Source: Runella limosa DSM 17973 | GTDB lineage: Bacteria > Bacteroidota > Bacteroidia > Cytophagales > Spirosomataceae | DNA length: 64,000 nucleotides | Direction of reading: 5' to 3' | Assembly: GCF_000482465.1 (NCBI RefSeq) | Contig: NZ_KI519429.1 | Span: forward strand, 62,001-126,000 | Shown here: positions 25,316 through 34,696 of the stretch, in pieces | Numbering within the stretch: position 1 is the stretch's first letter | How the letters are laid out: every line of letters starts with the position of its first letter | Translations under genes and position numbers: made by a program | The notes under the pieces: model-generated | What the model saw: only the letters and a program-made list of their open reading frames with translations | Database searches by the model: none | Told to the model about the DNA's origin: nothing

Positions 25316-25945
25316 ATGGCAAAGAATTTCGCAGAAATTGGTTTTAGCTCGGCGGCCAAAAAACTACAAGAAAAAGTGGGTAGCCGTGCCACTTATGCTC
25401 GTATGGAAGCCCAAACGACTTACGACGGCATGAGCAAATTTGAGCAAAGTTTCATTGCCCAACGTGATAGTTTCTACATGGCTACTTCTGGCGAAAATGG
25501 GTTTCCCTATATCCAACACCGAGGAGGGCCAAAAGGCTTTTTAAAAGTATTGGATGCCAATCGGCTAGGCTTTATTGACTTCAAAGGCAATATGCAATAC
25601 ATTACGGTGGGCAATCTGGCTACCAATAATAAAGTATCACTATTTCTGGTCGATTATCCTAACAAAAGACGCTTGAAAATCTATGCAACCGCCGAGGTAG
25701 TGGAGTTGAAAGACAACCCCGACTTACACCATTTGCTTGATTTGGAAGGGTATAAATTTCGTCCCGAGCGTATGATGGTTTTCCAGGTGGAAGCTTACGA
25801 TTGGAATTGTCCACAGCATATTACTCCACGATTTACGGTTGAGGAAATAGAAGAAGTGTTAAAACCTCAATACGAACACATTAAAAATTTAGAAGCCGAA
25901 ATTGCCGAGCTAAAAGAGAAGTTGGGTCAACATATTAAAAATTAA
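25316..25945 (+). CDS. Pyridoxamine 5'-phosphate oxidase-family flavoprotein
   Basis: A protein of 209 residues with the split-barrel flavin fold: FIAQRDSFYMATSGENGFPYIQHRGGP (in parts) and the strand pair RLGFIDFKGNMQY, then VSLFLVDYPNKRRLKIYATAEVV. The C-terminal helix (ending ELKEKLGQH) may form a coiled coil. Such proteins reduce or bind small molecules with FMN or F420 and are often under TetR control. The exact substrate cannot be told. A hairpin terminator follows. Confidence 0.85.
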   Translation: MAKNFAEIGFSSAAKKLQEKVGSRATYARMEAQTTYDGMSKFEQSFIAQRDSFYMATSGENGFPYIQHRGGPKGFLKVLDANRLGFIDFKGNMQYITVGNLATNNKVSLFLVDYPNKRRLKIYATAEVVELKDNPDLHHLLDLEGYKFRPERMMVFQVEAYDWNCPQHITPRFTVEEIEEVLKPQYEHIKNLEAEIAELKEKLGQHIKN

Positions 25946-25974
25946 TTGGGGACAACCCAATGCCCCCAATTAAT
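25941..25974. terminator. Bidirectional terminator between PPOX and glmS
   Basis: ATTAATTGGGG pairs with CCCCAATTAAT across 12 bases, with TTTTTT after it on the plus strand and A-rich DNA on the other side. Confidence 0.8.
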
Positions 25975-25980
25975 AGTTTT

Positions 25981-27819
25981 TTACTCCACCGTCACCGATT
26001 TAGCCAAGTTACGGGGTTGGTCCACGTTGCGGCCGCGCATGACCGCGATGTAATACGACAGTAATTGCAACGGAATCGACGACAAAAGCGGCATCAAGAT
26101 TTCGTGCGTTTTGGGGATTTCAATCACAAAATCCACCATGCTATGAATCAATGAATCTCCTTCGGTCACAATCGCAATGACACGACCTTTCCGCGCTTTT
26201 ACTTCTTGAATGTTCGACACCACTTTTTCGTACGAGCTGTCTTTGGTAGCGATAAACACCACAGGCATGTCTTCGTCGATGAGCGCAATCGGGCCGTGTT
26301 TCATTTCGGCCGCTGGGTAGCCCTCCGCGTGGATGTACGAGATTTCTTTGAGTTTCAACGCTCCTTCTAGCGCCACAGGAAAGTTTAGGCCGCGTCCTAA
26401 ATAAATAAAATTGCGGGCGTAGGTAAAGATAAAAGCTATCTCCTTGATTTTGTCGGCGGCCTTCAACACTTGCTCTACCTTACGCGGAATGTTTTCCAGT
26501 TCAATCAACAACTGACGATACAGCCCCTCCGAAATTGTGCCTCTTTTTTTGGCCACCGCAATCGCCATTTGCGTAAGTACTGTTACTTGGGCCGTAAATG
26601 CTTTGGTACTTGCTACCCCAATTTCAGGACCTGCGTGGGTATAAGCTCCTGCGTGGGTTTCGCGCGCAATCGACGAACCAACGACGTTGCACACCCCAAA
26701 AATAGTGGCTCCTTTGGATTTGGCCAACTGAATCGCCGCCAAGGTATCGGCCGTTTCGCCCGACTGCGAAATCGCAATTACAAAGTCTTTCTCACGAATA
26801 ATCGGGTTTCGGTACCGAAACTCCGACGCATATTCTACTTCTACGGGAATGCGGGCAAGCTCTTCAAAAACATATTCGGCCACCAGTCCCGCGTGCCACG
26901 ATGTACCACAGCCTACGATGATGATTCGCTTGGCGTCGGCCAATTTTCCCATGTACTCGCTCAAACCGCCCAGTTGTAAGCTACCTTCTTCGCTGTTTAC
27001 GCGTCCGCGCATACTGTCCGCAATCGAACGCGGTTGCTCGAAAATTTCTTTCAACATAAAATGGTCATAGCCGCCCTTTTCAATGGCTTCTAGTTCCATC
27101 TCAAGTTTCTGGACGTAAGGCAGTTGTCGTTCGTTTTCGAGATTGACAATTTTTAGCTCATTATTACGCACCAACGCAATTTGGTTATCGTCCAAATACA
27201 CGACATCTTTGGTATATTCAATGATTGGCGTCGCGTCAGAGGCAAAGAAAAACTCATCCTCTCCTACCCCAATCACCAAAGGACTACTTTTACGAGCAGC
27301 AATCAGTTGACTGGGCTCGTCTTCCGTCATCACCACAATGGCATAAGCTCCTACCACTTCTTGCAAGGCCAAGCGTACGGCCTCTAGGAGCGTGCAATTC
27401 ACTTCCGACTGAATATCTTCTATAAAATGAATTAGCACCTCCGAATCGGTTTCGGAGCGAAACTCGTGCCCTTTTTGCAGCAATTTTTGTTTAATGGTGG
27501 CGTAGTTTTCAATGATTCCGTTGTGGATAATCGCCAATTTTTTGTGGTTCGAATAATGCGGGTGCGCGTTTCGGTCGTTGGGTTCGCCGTGCGTGGCCCA
27601 GCGTGTATGCCCAATGCCAATGCAAGCCGCCGTATCTTTTGATTTTAACTCCTCTTCCAGCGCAACGACCTTGCCTTTCTTTTTATAAATATTCAAACCG
27701 TCTTTGTTCAAAAGCGCGATTCCTGCACTGTCGTACCCACGGTATTCCAGTCGTTTTAAGCCTTTAATAATGATGGGACAGGCTTCTTGATGTCCGACGT
27801 ATGCTACGATTCCACACAT
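25981..27819 (-). CDS. glmS: Glutamine-fructose-6-phosphate aminotransferase (isomerizing)
   Basis: A protein of 612 residues, full length. It converts fructose 6-phosphate and glutamine to glucosamine 6-phosphate, the first step to UDP-GlcNAc. N-terminal Ntn glutaminase starts MCGIVAYVGH with Cys2 as nucleophile after Met removal, followed by GHTRWATHG; two SIS domains follow (VGCGTSWHAG in the first), and the C-terminus is the standard LAKSVTVE. No glmS ribozyme-like leader was recognised in the short region upstream. Confidence 0.98.
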   Translation of the reverse strand: MCGIVAYVGHQEACPIIIKGLKRLEYRGYDSAGIALLNKDGLNIYKKKGKVVALEEELKSKDTAACIGIGHTRWATHGEPNDRNAHPHYSNHKKLAIIHNGIIENYATIKQKLLQKGHEFRSETDSEVLIHFIEDIQSEVNCTLLEAVRLALQEVVGAYAIVVMTEDEPSQLIAARKSSPLVIGVGEDEFFFASDATPIIEYTKDVVYLDDNQIALVRNNELKIVNLENERQLPYVQKLEMELEAIEKGGYDHFMLKEIFEQPRSIADSMRGRVNSEEGSLQLGGLSEYMGKLADAKRIIIVGCGTSWHAGLVAEYVFEELARIPVEVEYASEFRYRNPIIREKDFVIAISQSGETADTLAAIQLAKSKGATIFGVCNVVGSSIARETHAGAYTHAGPEIGVASTKAFTAQVTVLTQMAIAVAKKRGTISEGLYRQLLIELENIPRKVEQVLKAADKIKEIAFIFTYARNFIYLGRGLNFPVALEGALKLKEISYIHAEGYPAAEMKHGPIALIDEDMPVVFIATKDSSYEKVVSNIQEVKARKGRVIAIVTEGDSLIHSMVDFVIEIPKTHEILMPLLSSIPLQLLSYYIAVMRGRNVDQPRNLAKSVTVE

Positions 27820-27969
27820 ACAGATTGATGTTTAAGGTGAGTTGAACTTTGGGAAAGTTTTTAAAAAAAATTATCAAACGTTTTATCGCTAAAAACTTTT
27901 TTAAAAAACTTGGTTTTATCCTATCAAAGTTAACAAAAAACCTTAAAAGTCAAGAAATATTACAAAAAC

Positions 27970-28004
27970 AAAACGCGCAAAGGAGAATTTCCCTCGCGCG
28001 TTTT
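27970..28004 (-). terminator. Terminator after the DUF4270 gene
   Basis: AAAACGCG pairs with CGCGTTTT, with AAAGG/CCCT extending the stem inside. On the minus strand it is followed by a T-rich tract. The AT-rich stretch 27820-27968 between this and glmS holds no gene. Confidence 0.7.
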
Positions 28005-28029
28005 GCGTATGCTGTATTTCGCTTTATTC

Positions 28030-29478
28030 TTACTGAGCCGTTGTATAAAACAACATCAATTTGATATTTTCTTTATTCGGCGTAATCGTCAAGCGATCCA
28101 GTTTATTGTTCATAAACGGATAGTAACTACTCAAGGGTTGTCCGCTGGTTGAGTACGACTGTACCTCTGGTGCTCCACTTATTGGCATCAATAATAAACC
28201 TGGATTTTTCTTAAAGCCCACGGCCAATGCTTGCAAATAGGTCGTCAAGATAAAGTTATAATTGCGCGTTTTGGTCGAATAATATACCACTTGTGGCAAA
28301 ATATAGCTTTGGAAAGTAGTGGCATCATTAGGCACCAAAAGCTCCGTATCACCTTTTGTTCTCAGCAAGCGGTTAGAAGCATCCGTTTCAGCCAATGCCA
28401 ATCCAATTGGCAAAGTATAAATGGAGTTCGTTCCCTCAGGCCAAGTGGGGGTAATCAATAGCTCGGCGCGGTTAATGGCAATTCCTTTTTGTTTGAACAA
28501 TTCTTGCAAGTAAGGAATCTCAAGTTTTGTTACAATCCCAAGGGCATCTTGAATGTAGTTCAATCCACCTGTTTCGCTGGCAGCGAGAGGTTTTAGCGGT
28601 TGAATTTTGCTCAATGCAGTACCTTGGCGGTCAGCCTCTACGTGATTAAAACGCTTGTTGATAAAAAACGTTTTTACCAACGCGATGGTATCAGCAGTAT
28701 TGTGATAAAATAAGTTCAGCGTGATTCCAGTCGATTGGGGAGAAATTCCAATCACAGAAGCATTAGTAGCGGCAGGAACAAACGTCAAACCCTTGATTGT
28801 CTGGGTAAACTTGGCGATGGTACTAGCCTCTGGCTTACCGTTCAAAGCAAAGATTTCTTGTCCAAACGCATCTGGGAGCCTCATTGTCACCAACGACGAC
28901 GTTCTTGGGGTTGGGTAAAACGTATGACTTACCAGCGGTGTTGACGAATACGGCATTGTACTGTTGTTGTAGTACATCTTACCCGTCAGGAGCGTGTCTG
29001 TCAAACGGTGCACTGCCATCTGAAACGGCTTGAGCGTATCCCCGTAATAATGATTGTAAGACAAGCTAATAGACACCGAGTCAAAAGCATACACGTTGGT
29101 ATTGGTTGTTCCATCTGCGTTCAAGTTCAAATTAAGTGTACTTGTAAACTCCACAAATGACTGCGCTTTTACCTTTCCAAAAATGGGGTCATTGTAAACA
29201 CCCACCAATATTCGTTGGGCATTTGAGGTGCGCACCGAGTCCAACAGCACAGTACTTGTACGTACTGTCAGGGTATCGACAAACTTAACATCGGCAATTA
29301 CTTCGGGCGGAAGTCCAATTTCTTTAGGAGCTTCGCACGACATCAAGGCCAAAACCAATAAGGTGAGGGTGCTTAGGCTAAGTTTAGCCAGCCAATTCGT
29401 TGTAAAGGTTGTAATACGTCTCGGTAAAGTTTTCGTCTTCTTCGACCAGTTCCAACTTGCGTTCGGGCAATTCATCAA
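28030..29478 (-). CDS. DUF4270 lipoprotein
   Basis: The region from about 29391 down gives a clear exported lipoprotein: LAKLSLSTLTLLVLALMSC is a lipobox signal, followed by a 430-residue beta-rich DUF4270 body ending in MLFYTTAQ. The start is unclear. The only ATGs in frame (29476-29478 and the next codon) lie 95 bp inside the preceding glycogen-synthase-like gene and would put about 46 residues before the lipobox Cys; otherwise a CTG at 29389-29391 gives a normal-length signal. DUF4270 proteins are surface or periplasmic proteins of unknown role, often next to this synthase gene. Confidence 0.8.
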   Translation of the reverse strand: MMNCPNASWNWSKKTKTLPRRITTFTTNWLAKLSLSTLTLLVLALMSCEAPKEIGLPPEVIADVKFVDTLTVRTSTVLLDSVRTSNAQRILVGVYNDPIFGKVKAQSFVEFTSTLNLNLNADGTTNTNVYAFDSVSISLSYNHYYGDTLKPFQMAVHRLTDTLLTGKMYYNNSTMPYSSTPLVSHTFYPTPRTSSLVTMRLPDAFGQEIFALNGKPEASTIAKFTQTIKGLTFVPAATNASVIGISPQSTGITLNLFYHNTADTIALVKTFFINKRFNHVEADRQGTALSKIQPLKPLAASETGGLNYIQDALGIVTKLEIPYLQELFKQKGIAINRAELLITPTWPEGTNSIYTLPIGLALAETDASNRLLRTKGDTELLVPNDATTFQSYILPQVVYYSTKTRNYNFILTTYLQALAVGFKKNPGLLLMPISGAPEVQSYSTSGQPLSSYYPFMNNKLDRLTITPNKENIKLMLFYTTAQ

Positions 29479-30193
29479 AAATTTGGTTTAAACTTTCACT
29501 AAAATCATCGTCAGCTTTTACTACGGCATCTGCATACGCACATCCAATTTTGACAAATCCCTCAAAATCAGCTGAACGTAGATGCGCCAGTGCCTCGTCG
29601 CTAACGTCCATGGCTTTGGCTTTTTCTAAAATGGCGTCTTCAAACTTATAGTTGAAGGCATTGTTATACACCGTAAAAACGCACTTGGTATCCTTAAACA
29701 TCGGATCATTTTTATAGGTCGTCTTTAGGTACAATGGGATGAGAGAAGTCATCCAATCGTTACAGTGTACAACGTCAGGCGCCCAGCCTAACTTTTTGAC
29801 GGTTTCGAGTACGCCTTTACAGAAAAAGATAGCACGCTCATCGTTGTCGTCAAAAAAATTGTTGTCTTTATCTAAGAAAACGGACTTACGATGAAAATAG
29901 TCTTCGTTGTCGATAAAATAAACTTGTAGTTTAGCGCTCGGTATCGATGCGACCTTGATTACTAGAGGTTTCTCATCGTCACCGACCGAAATATTAATAC
30001 CAGAAAGGCGAACTACTTCGTGAAGACGGTTTTTACGTTCGTTGATAAGTCCAAAGCGGGGCACTAAAATGCGAATTTCCATGCCGCGCTCCTGCATTGC
30101 TTGGGGCAGTTTTCGTACGTATTCTGCTACCTCGGTAATTTGGAGAAAAGGATTTATCTCACTGGCTACATACAAAATCCGTAGTTTACTCAT
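29384..30193 (-). CDS. Glycogen/starch synthase-like protein, N-terminal GT5 domain only
   Basis: A protein of 269 residues. It matches only the N-terminal Rossmann domain of GT5 glycogen synthase: KLRILYVASEINPF at the start and DVVHCNDWMTSLIPLYLKT in the middle. The usual K-T-G-G-L loop at the N-terminus reads QITEVAEY, so the ADP-glucose-binding Lys is missing, and the whole C-terminal nucleotide-binding domain is absent. It is unlikely to be a normal synthase. The same short form next to DUF4270 is known in Bacteroidota. Confidence 0.85.
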   Translation of the reverse strand: MSKLRILYVASEINPFLQITEVAEYVRKLPQAMQERGMEIRILVPRFGLINERKNRLHEVVRLSGINISVGDDEKPLVIKVASIPSAKLQVYFIDNEDYFHRKSVFLDKDNNFFDDNDERAIFFCKGVLETVKKLGWAPDVVHCNDWMTSLIPLYLKTTYKNDPMFKDTKCVFTVYNNAFNYKFEDAILEKAKAMDVSDEALAHLRSADFEGFVKIGCAYADAVVKADDDFSESLNQIFDELPERKLELVEEDENFTETYYNLYNELAG

Positions 30194-30239
30194 AGGCTTT
30201 GGTGAAGCTTGATTGGATTGGTTTTGAAGAAAAATTTTG

Positions 30240-30247
30240 CAAAATTA
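30240..30247 (-). promoter_or_regulatory. Putative -7 element TAATTTTG before the synthase-like gene
   Basis: Exact match on the minus strand, 47 bp before the ATG, with a TTGAAA about 20 bp upstream that could be the -33 box. Confidence 0.5.
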
Positions 30248-30410
30248 TACAAAATTTTCGCGAATTTCAACCACCATGGGCGATATTTATTTCACTCCGT
30301 ATGCCTCACAAGTCACTTTGTCCATCGGTTTTGAGTATGTTTTGTCAATCATATACTTTTGGGATAAATTATACGTTCAACTACCCAAATCGCTAATACA
30401 CTCTCATCCA

Positions 30411-31652
30411 ATGAGTTCAAACAAAATCGCCTACTTTTTGCGCACCGCAGTAGTCATTTTTGGGCTAGGGACGGTAGAGTTTAGTTGTTCAACCTCCCCT
30501 CAAGACACCATGTCCTCACGTTTCCATACTTTTGGTACAGACTTAGCTTTTTTAAAGAAACACCAGCCACCCCTCGTTATTTCTTCGCCTGACGATGACT
30601 CGGCGCAGGTTGCCGTTGTGGCAGCGCTACAAGGTCGGGTGATGACATCCACTGCGGGTGGCTCTACGGGCAACAGCTACGGCTGGATCAATTATAAACT
30701 ACTCGAATCGGGCAAATTTACGCCCCACATGAGTGCTTTTGGCGGCGAAGAACGCTTTTGGCTGGGGCCTGAAGGCGGGCAATTCTCCGTTTATTTTGAA
30801 AAAGACAAAGATTTTGTTTTCGATAACTGGCAAGTTCCTGCCTTGATAGATTCTGAGCCGTTCGATGTGGTTTCATCCGAAAAAGCCAAAGCCTCGTTCC
30901 GCAAAAAAGCCAAACTTACCAACTACTCAGGAACAACCTTTGACATTGAGATTCTGCGCAGTGTAGAAGTAATGAGCAAACTTTCGGTCGAAACCATCTT
31001 ACAACTTCCCCTCAAAGACGTCAAGGTGGTCGCGTACGAGACCATGAATCAGGTGATTAACCAAGGTGCTGATTGGAAAAAAGAAACAGGGCTACTTTCC
31101 ATTTGGATTTTGGGGATGTTTAATCCCACGCCCAAGACCACGGTCATTGTTCCTTTCAAAAACACGCCTAATGCCAAGAGCTTAATCAACGATAGCTATT
31201 TTGGCAAAGTACCTGCCGAACGACTCATCATCAAGGACAATGTTTTGTATTTTGCTGCTGATGGCAAACACCGCAGCAAAATCGGCCTCCCTCCGAGCAT
31301 TGCAGAGCCCGTCATGGGCAGTTATGATTCCGAAAAAGGCGTGCTCACCATCGTTACTTACGACCTTGACCCCAGCGGCGATTACGTAAATTCACTCTGG
31401 GAACTTCAAAAAGAACCCTACAAAGGCGACGCAGCCAATTCGTACAACGATGGTCCCGTAGCCGATGGTACCCAAATGGGTCCTTTCTATGAATTGGAAT
31501 CGTCGTCGCCCGCTCGTGAGCTCAAAAAAGGCCAAATTCTCGGTCACCGCAGTCGTACCTTCCATTTTGAGGGATTAGAATCACAACTCGCCCCCATCGC
31601 CAAACGCTTTTTGGGCGTGTCGTTGAAAGAAGTAGCAGCATTGGAGAAGTAA
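30411..31652 (+). CDS. DUF6786-like lipoprotein
   Basis: A protein of 413 residues from ATG 30411 (MSSNKIAYFLRTAVVIFGLG); the longer frame runs through promoter DNA. A lipobox around VEFSCSTSP suggests an outer-membrane or periplasmic lipoprotein. The body is beta-rich with NSYGWINYKLLESG and FGGEERFWLGPEGGQFS, a pattern I associate with the DUF6786 family, whose fold resembles sugar-mutarotase-like beta sandwiches. The function is not known. It may be cotranscribed with the DinB gene 31 bp downstream. Confidence 0.72.
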   Translation: MSSNKIAYFLRTAVVIFGLGTVEFSCSTSPQDTMSSRFHTFGTDLAFLKKHQPPLVISSPDDDSAQVAVVAALQGRVMTSTAGGSTGNSYGWINYKLLESGKFTPHMSAFGGEERFWLGPEGGQFSVYFEKDKDFVFDNWQVPALIDSEPFDVVSSEKAKASFRKKAKLTNYSGTTFDIEILRSVEVMSKLSVETILQLPLKDVKVVAYETMNQVINQGADWKKETGLLSIWILGMFNPTPKTTVIVPFKNTPNAKSLINDSYFGKVPAERLIIKDNVLYFAADGKHRSKIGLPPSIAEPVMGSYDSEKGVLTIVTYDLDPSGDYVNSLWELQKEPYKGDAANSYNDGPVADGTQMGPFYELESSSPARELKKGQILGHRSRTFHFEGLESQLAPIAKRFLGVSLKEVAALEK

Positions 31653-31683
31653 AGCAAAGGGTAAAAATAACGTTTATTGTGCT

Positions 31684-32175
31684 ATGTTGGTTACGGTGAA
31701 AGAAAGTATTTGGAATCAATTTGGGGCGAGTATTGACATGCTCGAAAATGCCATTCGTTGTTGCCCCGATGAAGTGTGGGATACTGAGCGCAAGTTTTGG
31801 TACCACGCTTTTCATACGCTCTTTTTTCTTGATTATTACTTGACCACTTCACCCAAAACTTTTGCGCCGCCACCGCCTTTTACCTTCTCCGAATTTGAAG
31901 ATACCTTACCCGAAAGGGTTTATACTCCCGACGAATTACTTGAGTACCTACGCTATTGTAGGGAAAAGGGACAAGCGTTTATCAGCCAATTAACATCTGA
32001 AACTGCCGAAGCACGTTGGGTCAATCAGTCAGAAACCATGAATTATTCGATGGTAGAAATACTGCTGTATAACATGAGGCACGTCCAACACCATGCGGCA
32101 CAACTTAACCAACTCCTGCGTCAAGAGATTGACCAAGCCCCTGATTGGGTATTTCAAGCTACTCAGAAATGGTGA
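31684..32175 (+). CDS. DinB-family protein
   Basis: A protein of 163 residues with four-helix DinB architecture: WYHAFHTLFFLDYYL near residues 39-53 and MRHVQHHAAQLNQLLRQ near the C-terminus supply the expected metal-binding histidines. DinB proteins are thiol-dependent transferases or hydrolases of largely unknown substrate. Its last 13 bp overlap the end of the convergent membrane-protein gene. Confidence 0.85.
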   Translation: MLVTVKESIWNQFGASIDMLENAIRCCPDEVWDTERKFWYHAFHTLFFLDYYLTTSPKTFAPPPPFTFSEFEDTLPERVYTPDELLEYLRYCREKGQAFISQLTSETAEARWVNQSETMNYSMVEILLYNMRHVQHHAAQLNQLLRQEIDQAPDWVFQATQKW

Positions 32176-32552
32176 AACCAACGTATCCATGCTTTCCATT
32201 CTATATAAGCCAACGTCCCGACAATAGTAGCATCAAAAAGTAGGTATATTACTCCCAATGCAGTTGCTTTTTCCCAAAAATATACTGCTAACCCAAAGCA
32301 AAATATCGCATACACGCTATTACCAACTACCAATAATGCAACCCATTGTTGAGAATGCGCTTTTCGGATGACCAGATGAAATGAATAGCAAGCAAATAAT
32401 AAGGCTATCAAGGCCATCGCAGTCAGCAAATTAAGGGGGAGTAACAAATACGGCTGCGCAAAATTTTTGAAAAGCACCACCCCTAAACAGGCTGTTGTAG
32501 CGGCCCAAGCATCTAACCAAAGTAGTTTTTTGAGCTGTTGAAATGAGTTCAT
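32163..32552 (-). CDS. Small four-span membrane protein, unknown
   Basis: A protein of 129 residues with four predicted membrane helices (about 14-31, 36-59, 68-90 and 97-118) joined by short loops. The N-terminus MNSFQQLKKLLWLDAWAA has no cleavable signal. I do not recognise a family with certainty. It is convergent with the DinB gene and has a 13-bp overlap at the 3' ends. Confidence 0.7.
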   Translation of the reverse strand: MNSFQQLKKLLWLDAWAATTACLGVVLFKNFAQPYLLLPLNLLTAMALIALLFACYSFHLVIRKAHSQQWVALLVVGNSVYAIFCFGLAVYFWEKATALGVIYLLFDATIVGTLAYIEWKAWIRWFHHF

Positions 32553-32602
32553 CGTTGTTGTGATTATTCATGGCTTGTGTCTCCAAAAATAGTACATGTA
32601 TT

Positions 32603-33442
32603 TCACATTCTAGGTATCCACAATCCCATTGTAGCGGCTACAATCCCCACCAACATTAACCCCGTCAGCAAAAAAAGCAATGAAGCGGTAGCCCGTTGAA
32701 GTAAGGGATTTGATGGATTTTTCTGGGCATAGAGATACAGTTCAAATACCATCAAAGCCACAGGAAGGGCATAAATGGCAATGGCTAGAAACCACAAAAA
32801 TGGCCCGTCAAATGTTTTTGGGTCAAACCCTGCGGGGCCGCCGTTGAGCATCAACCAAGCCATCAAGCTCACCCGAAAAAACCATACGCCATTCGACACC
32901 AAGTAGAGCCGAATAGCCCACTGACGATGTTTCACAAAGTCGCGTTGACGGGCATAATGGTATGCAAGAAGTGCAAAAACAACCATATAAACGGCCTGAA
33001 TCGAAATGGCAATGTGCTGCAAAAGCCCTCCCACCGCCCCACGCGTCCATACCATAATGAGTCCATCAAGTGCTATCAGAATGGCCGTTAGGATATACGT
33101 TCTCCCCAGCCAACGGTGAGCGGTTTTGAAGCGATTTCTTAGCCGAGGAATCAGCTGTAGCGGTCCGCCTACCACCATTATAAGCGCAAAAAATACGTGG
33201 GCAACCACAATTAAGTTTCCCGTCAAATCGTCCTTTACATAGCCGTGAGGTAATACTTTATTCCACTTCTCCCATTCGCCTGACAAGGTCGATTTGCCAT
33301 AAAACAGCGCAATGTATAGCCCAAAAATCCACTGGCCCAAGGTGGCGACGATAAACCAACTTTTGACGCTTAGGTCGAGGTAGTTTTTCCCAACCCTTGG
33401 GCTAGTTGGAAGCTGTGTTGCAGGTAGTTCTTTTGTTTTCAT
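32603..33442 (-). CDS. DUF2306 membrane protein
   Basis: A protein of 279 residues from ATG 33440-33442. About seven membrane spans. The DUF2306 pattern is visible: HVFFALIMVVGGPLQLIPRLR, then TAHRWLGRTYI and KHRQWAIRLYL, with conserved His residues lining the helices. Family function is unknown. The in-frame extension of 29 residues upstream has no hydrophobic or conserved features and is rejected. Confidence 0.85.
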   Translation of the reverse strand: MKTKELPATQLPTSPRVGKNYLDLSVKSWFIVATLGQWIFGLYIALFYGKSTLSGEWEKWNKVLPHGYVKDDLTGNLIVVAHVFFALIMVVGGPLQLIPRLRNRFKTAHRWLGRTYILTAILIALDGLIMVWTRGAVGGLLQHIAISIQAVYMVVFALLAYHYARQRDFVKHRQWAIRLYLVSNGVWFFRVSLMAWLMLNGGPAGFDPKTFDGPFLWFLAIAIYALPVALMVFELYLYAQKNPSNPLLQRATASLLFLLTGLMLVGIVAATMGLWIPRM

Positions 33443-33649
33443 GTTGATAAAAGGCGTGTTTTTTTTACAAAGTTGGTGGCCGTTTGGCGTACGACAAGCC
33501 ATTTTATGATGACCGATTTTACCTTCCAACTCGTTTTGTTGACGTTAATCGGTCGTTGGTTGACGTTCGTGGAAATAGTGTTGACTCTCGCCGCTTTCTT
33601 TACTCTCTTTGCTTAATTTTACAAACGGTCACTATTGATTATCAGCGGA

Positions 33650-34696
33650 ATGATGAGTAAACCTTTCAAGACAAGCGGTTGGATTTTGTTGTCTTATTTT
33701 GCCATTTGGTACGTGGCAATGGCCTTCCAGTGCAACGGAGAATGGGGCTGTTTTTTTACCGCAGTGGCCATTTTCTCTTTGGCAATCGGCTTTGTTTCTT
33801 TCTTAAATTTGTTTCTCTTTCATCAAGCCATTCCGTTTATTCGTAAGCAACCCAAACAATGGCGCTGGGTTACTTTACTGGTGGCAGGAATGCTGTTTAT
33901 GCTTACGTTCGGGTTTGTAGGTTGGTGCAAATTTGCAGCTTACGTTTTTGGGCTTGACCCACTCAACGACATGCCGTTTACGTTGAAAGGGCTGTCCACC
34001 CGTTTCTTTTTCCAAGTCGCTGGCATCCTGTATTTTACGTTGATTAAACTGATTGTTGATTCGTACGAACTGAGGCTAAAAAACCAACGATTGGTCATTG
34101 AAAAACAACAGTCTGAATTGAGTTTTTTAAAGTCGCAAATCAACCCGCACTTTCTTTTTAATACCCTCAACAACATTTACGCTTTGGCCAGAGAAAAATC
34201 CGACCAAGCCCCTCACAACGTGTTGCGATTATCGGAAATGCTGCGGTATATGCTCTACGAAACGGGCGGCGGGCTCGTAAGTGCCGATAAAGAAATTAAA
34301 ATCATCGAAGATTACTTGGAGCTTGAGCGAATGCGCTACGACGAGACGCTCAACATCCAATTTAAGGTGCAGCTGGAGGAGTCTCAAACGTTGATTCCAC
34401 CGTTGTTGATGATTCCTTTGGTCGAAAACGCCTTCAAACACGGGGTTTCAGAAACACTCCAGCAAGCATTTGTCCACATTCGGCTTGCAGTTCGTCAGCA
34501 GGAGTTACGTTTAGAAATTGAAAATTCAAAAGAAGAAAACGAAGAATCAACAGCTTCCCAAGAGGGAATCGGGATTCGGAATATTCGTCGGCAGTTAGAG
34601 CTGTTATTTCATTCTTATCAGCTTCAGCTCGAAAATCGGGGGCAAACGTTTTTTACCCAACTCACCATTGACCTCAATAGCTATGCAAAAAATTAA
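33650..34696 (+). CDS. LytS/YehU-type sensor histidine kinase
   Basis: About 348 residues from ATG 33650 (another ATG follows at once). The N-terminal half has four membrane spans. The kinase core begins LKSQINPHFLFNTLNNIYAL, with the His of the His_kinase (PF06580) family, and the ATPase part has PLLMIPLVENAFKHG and EGIGIRNIRRQLE. It lacks a separate sensor domain, so the membrane part presumably senses. Its end overlaps the response-regulator gene by 14 bp. Confidence 0.92.
   Translation: MMSKPFKTSGWILLSYFAIWYVAMAFQCNGEWGCFFTAVAIFSLAIGFVSFLNLFLFHQAIPFIRKQPKQWRWVTLLVAGMLFMLTFGFVGWCKFAAYVFGLDPLNDMPFTLKGLSTRFFFQVAGILYFTLIKLIVDSYELRLKNQRLVIEKQQSELSFLKSQINPHFLFNTLNNIYALAREKSDQAPHNVLRLSEMLRYMLYETGGGLVSADKEIKIIEDYLELERMRYDETLNIQFKVQLEESQTLIPPLLMIPLVENAFKHGVSETLQQAFVHIRLAVRQQELRLEIENSKEENEESTASQEGIGIRNIRRQLELLFHSYQLQLENRGQTFFTQLTIDLNSYAKN

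Noticed and set aside
27820-27969. Search for a glmS ribozyme or riboswitch
   Set aside because: The region is short, A/T-rich and lacks the expected conserved core; Bacteroidota generally do not carry the glmS ribozyme.
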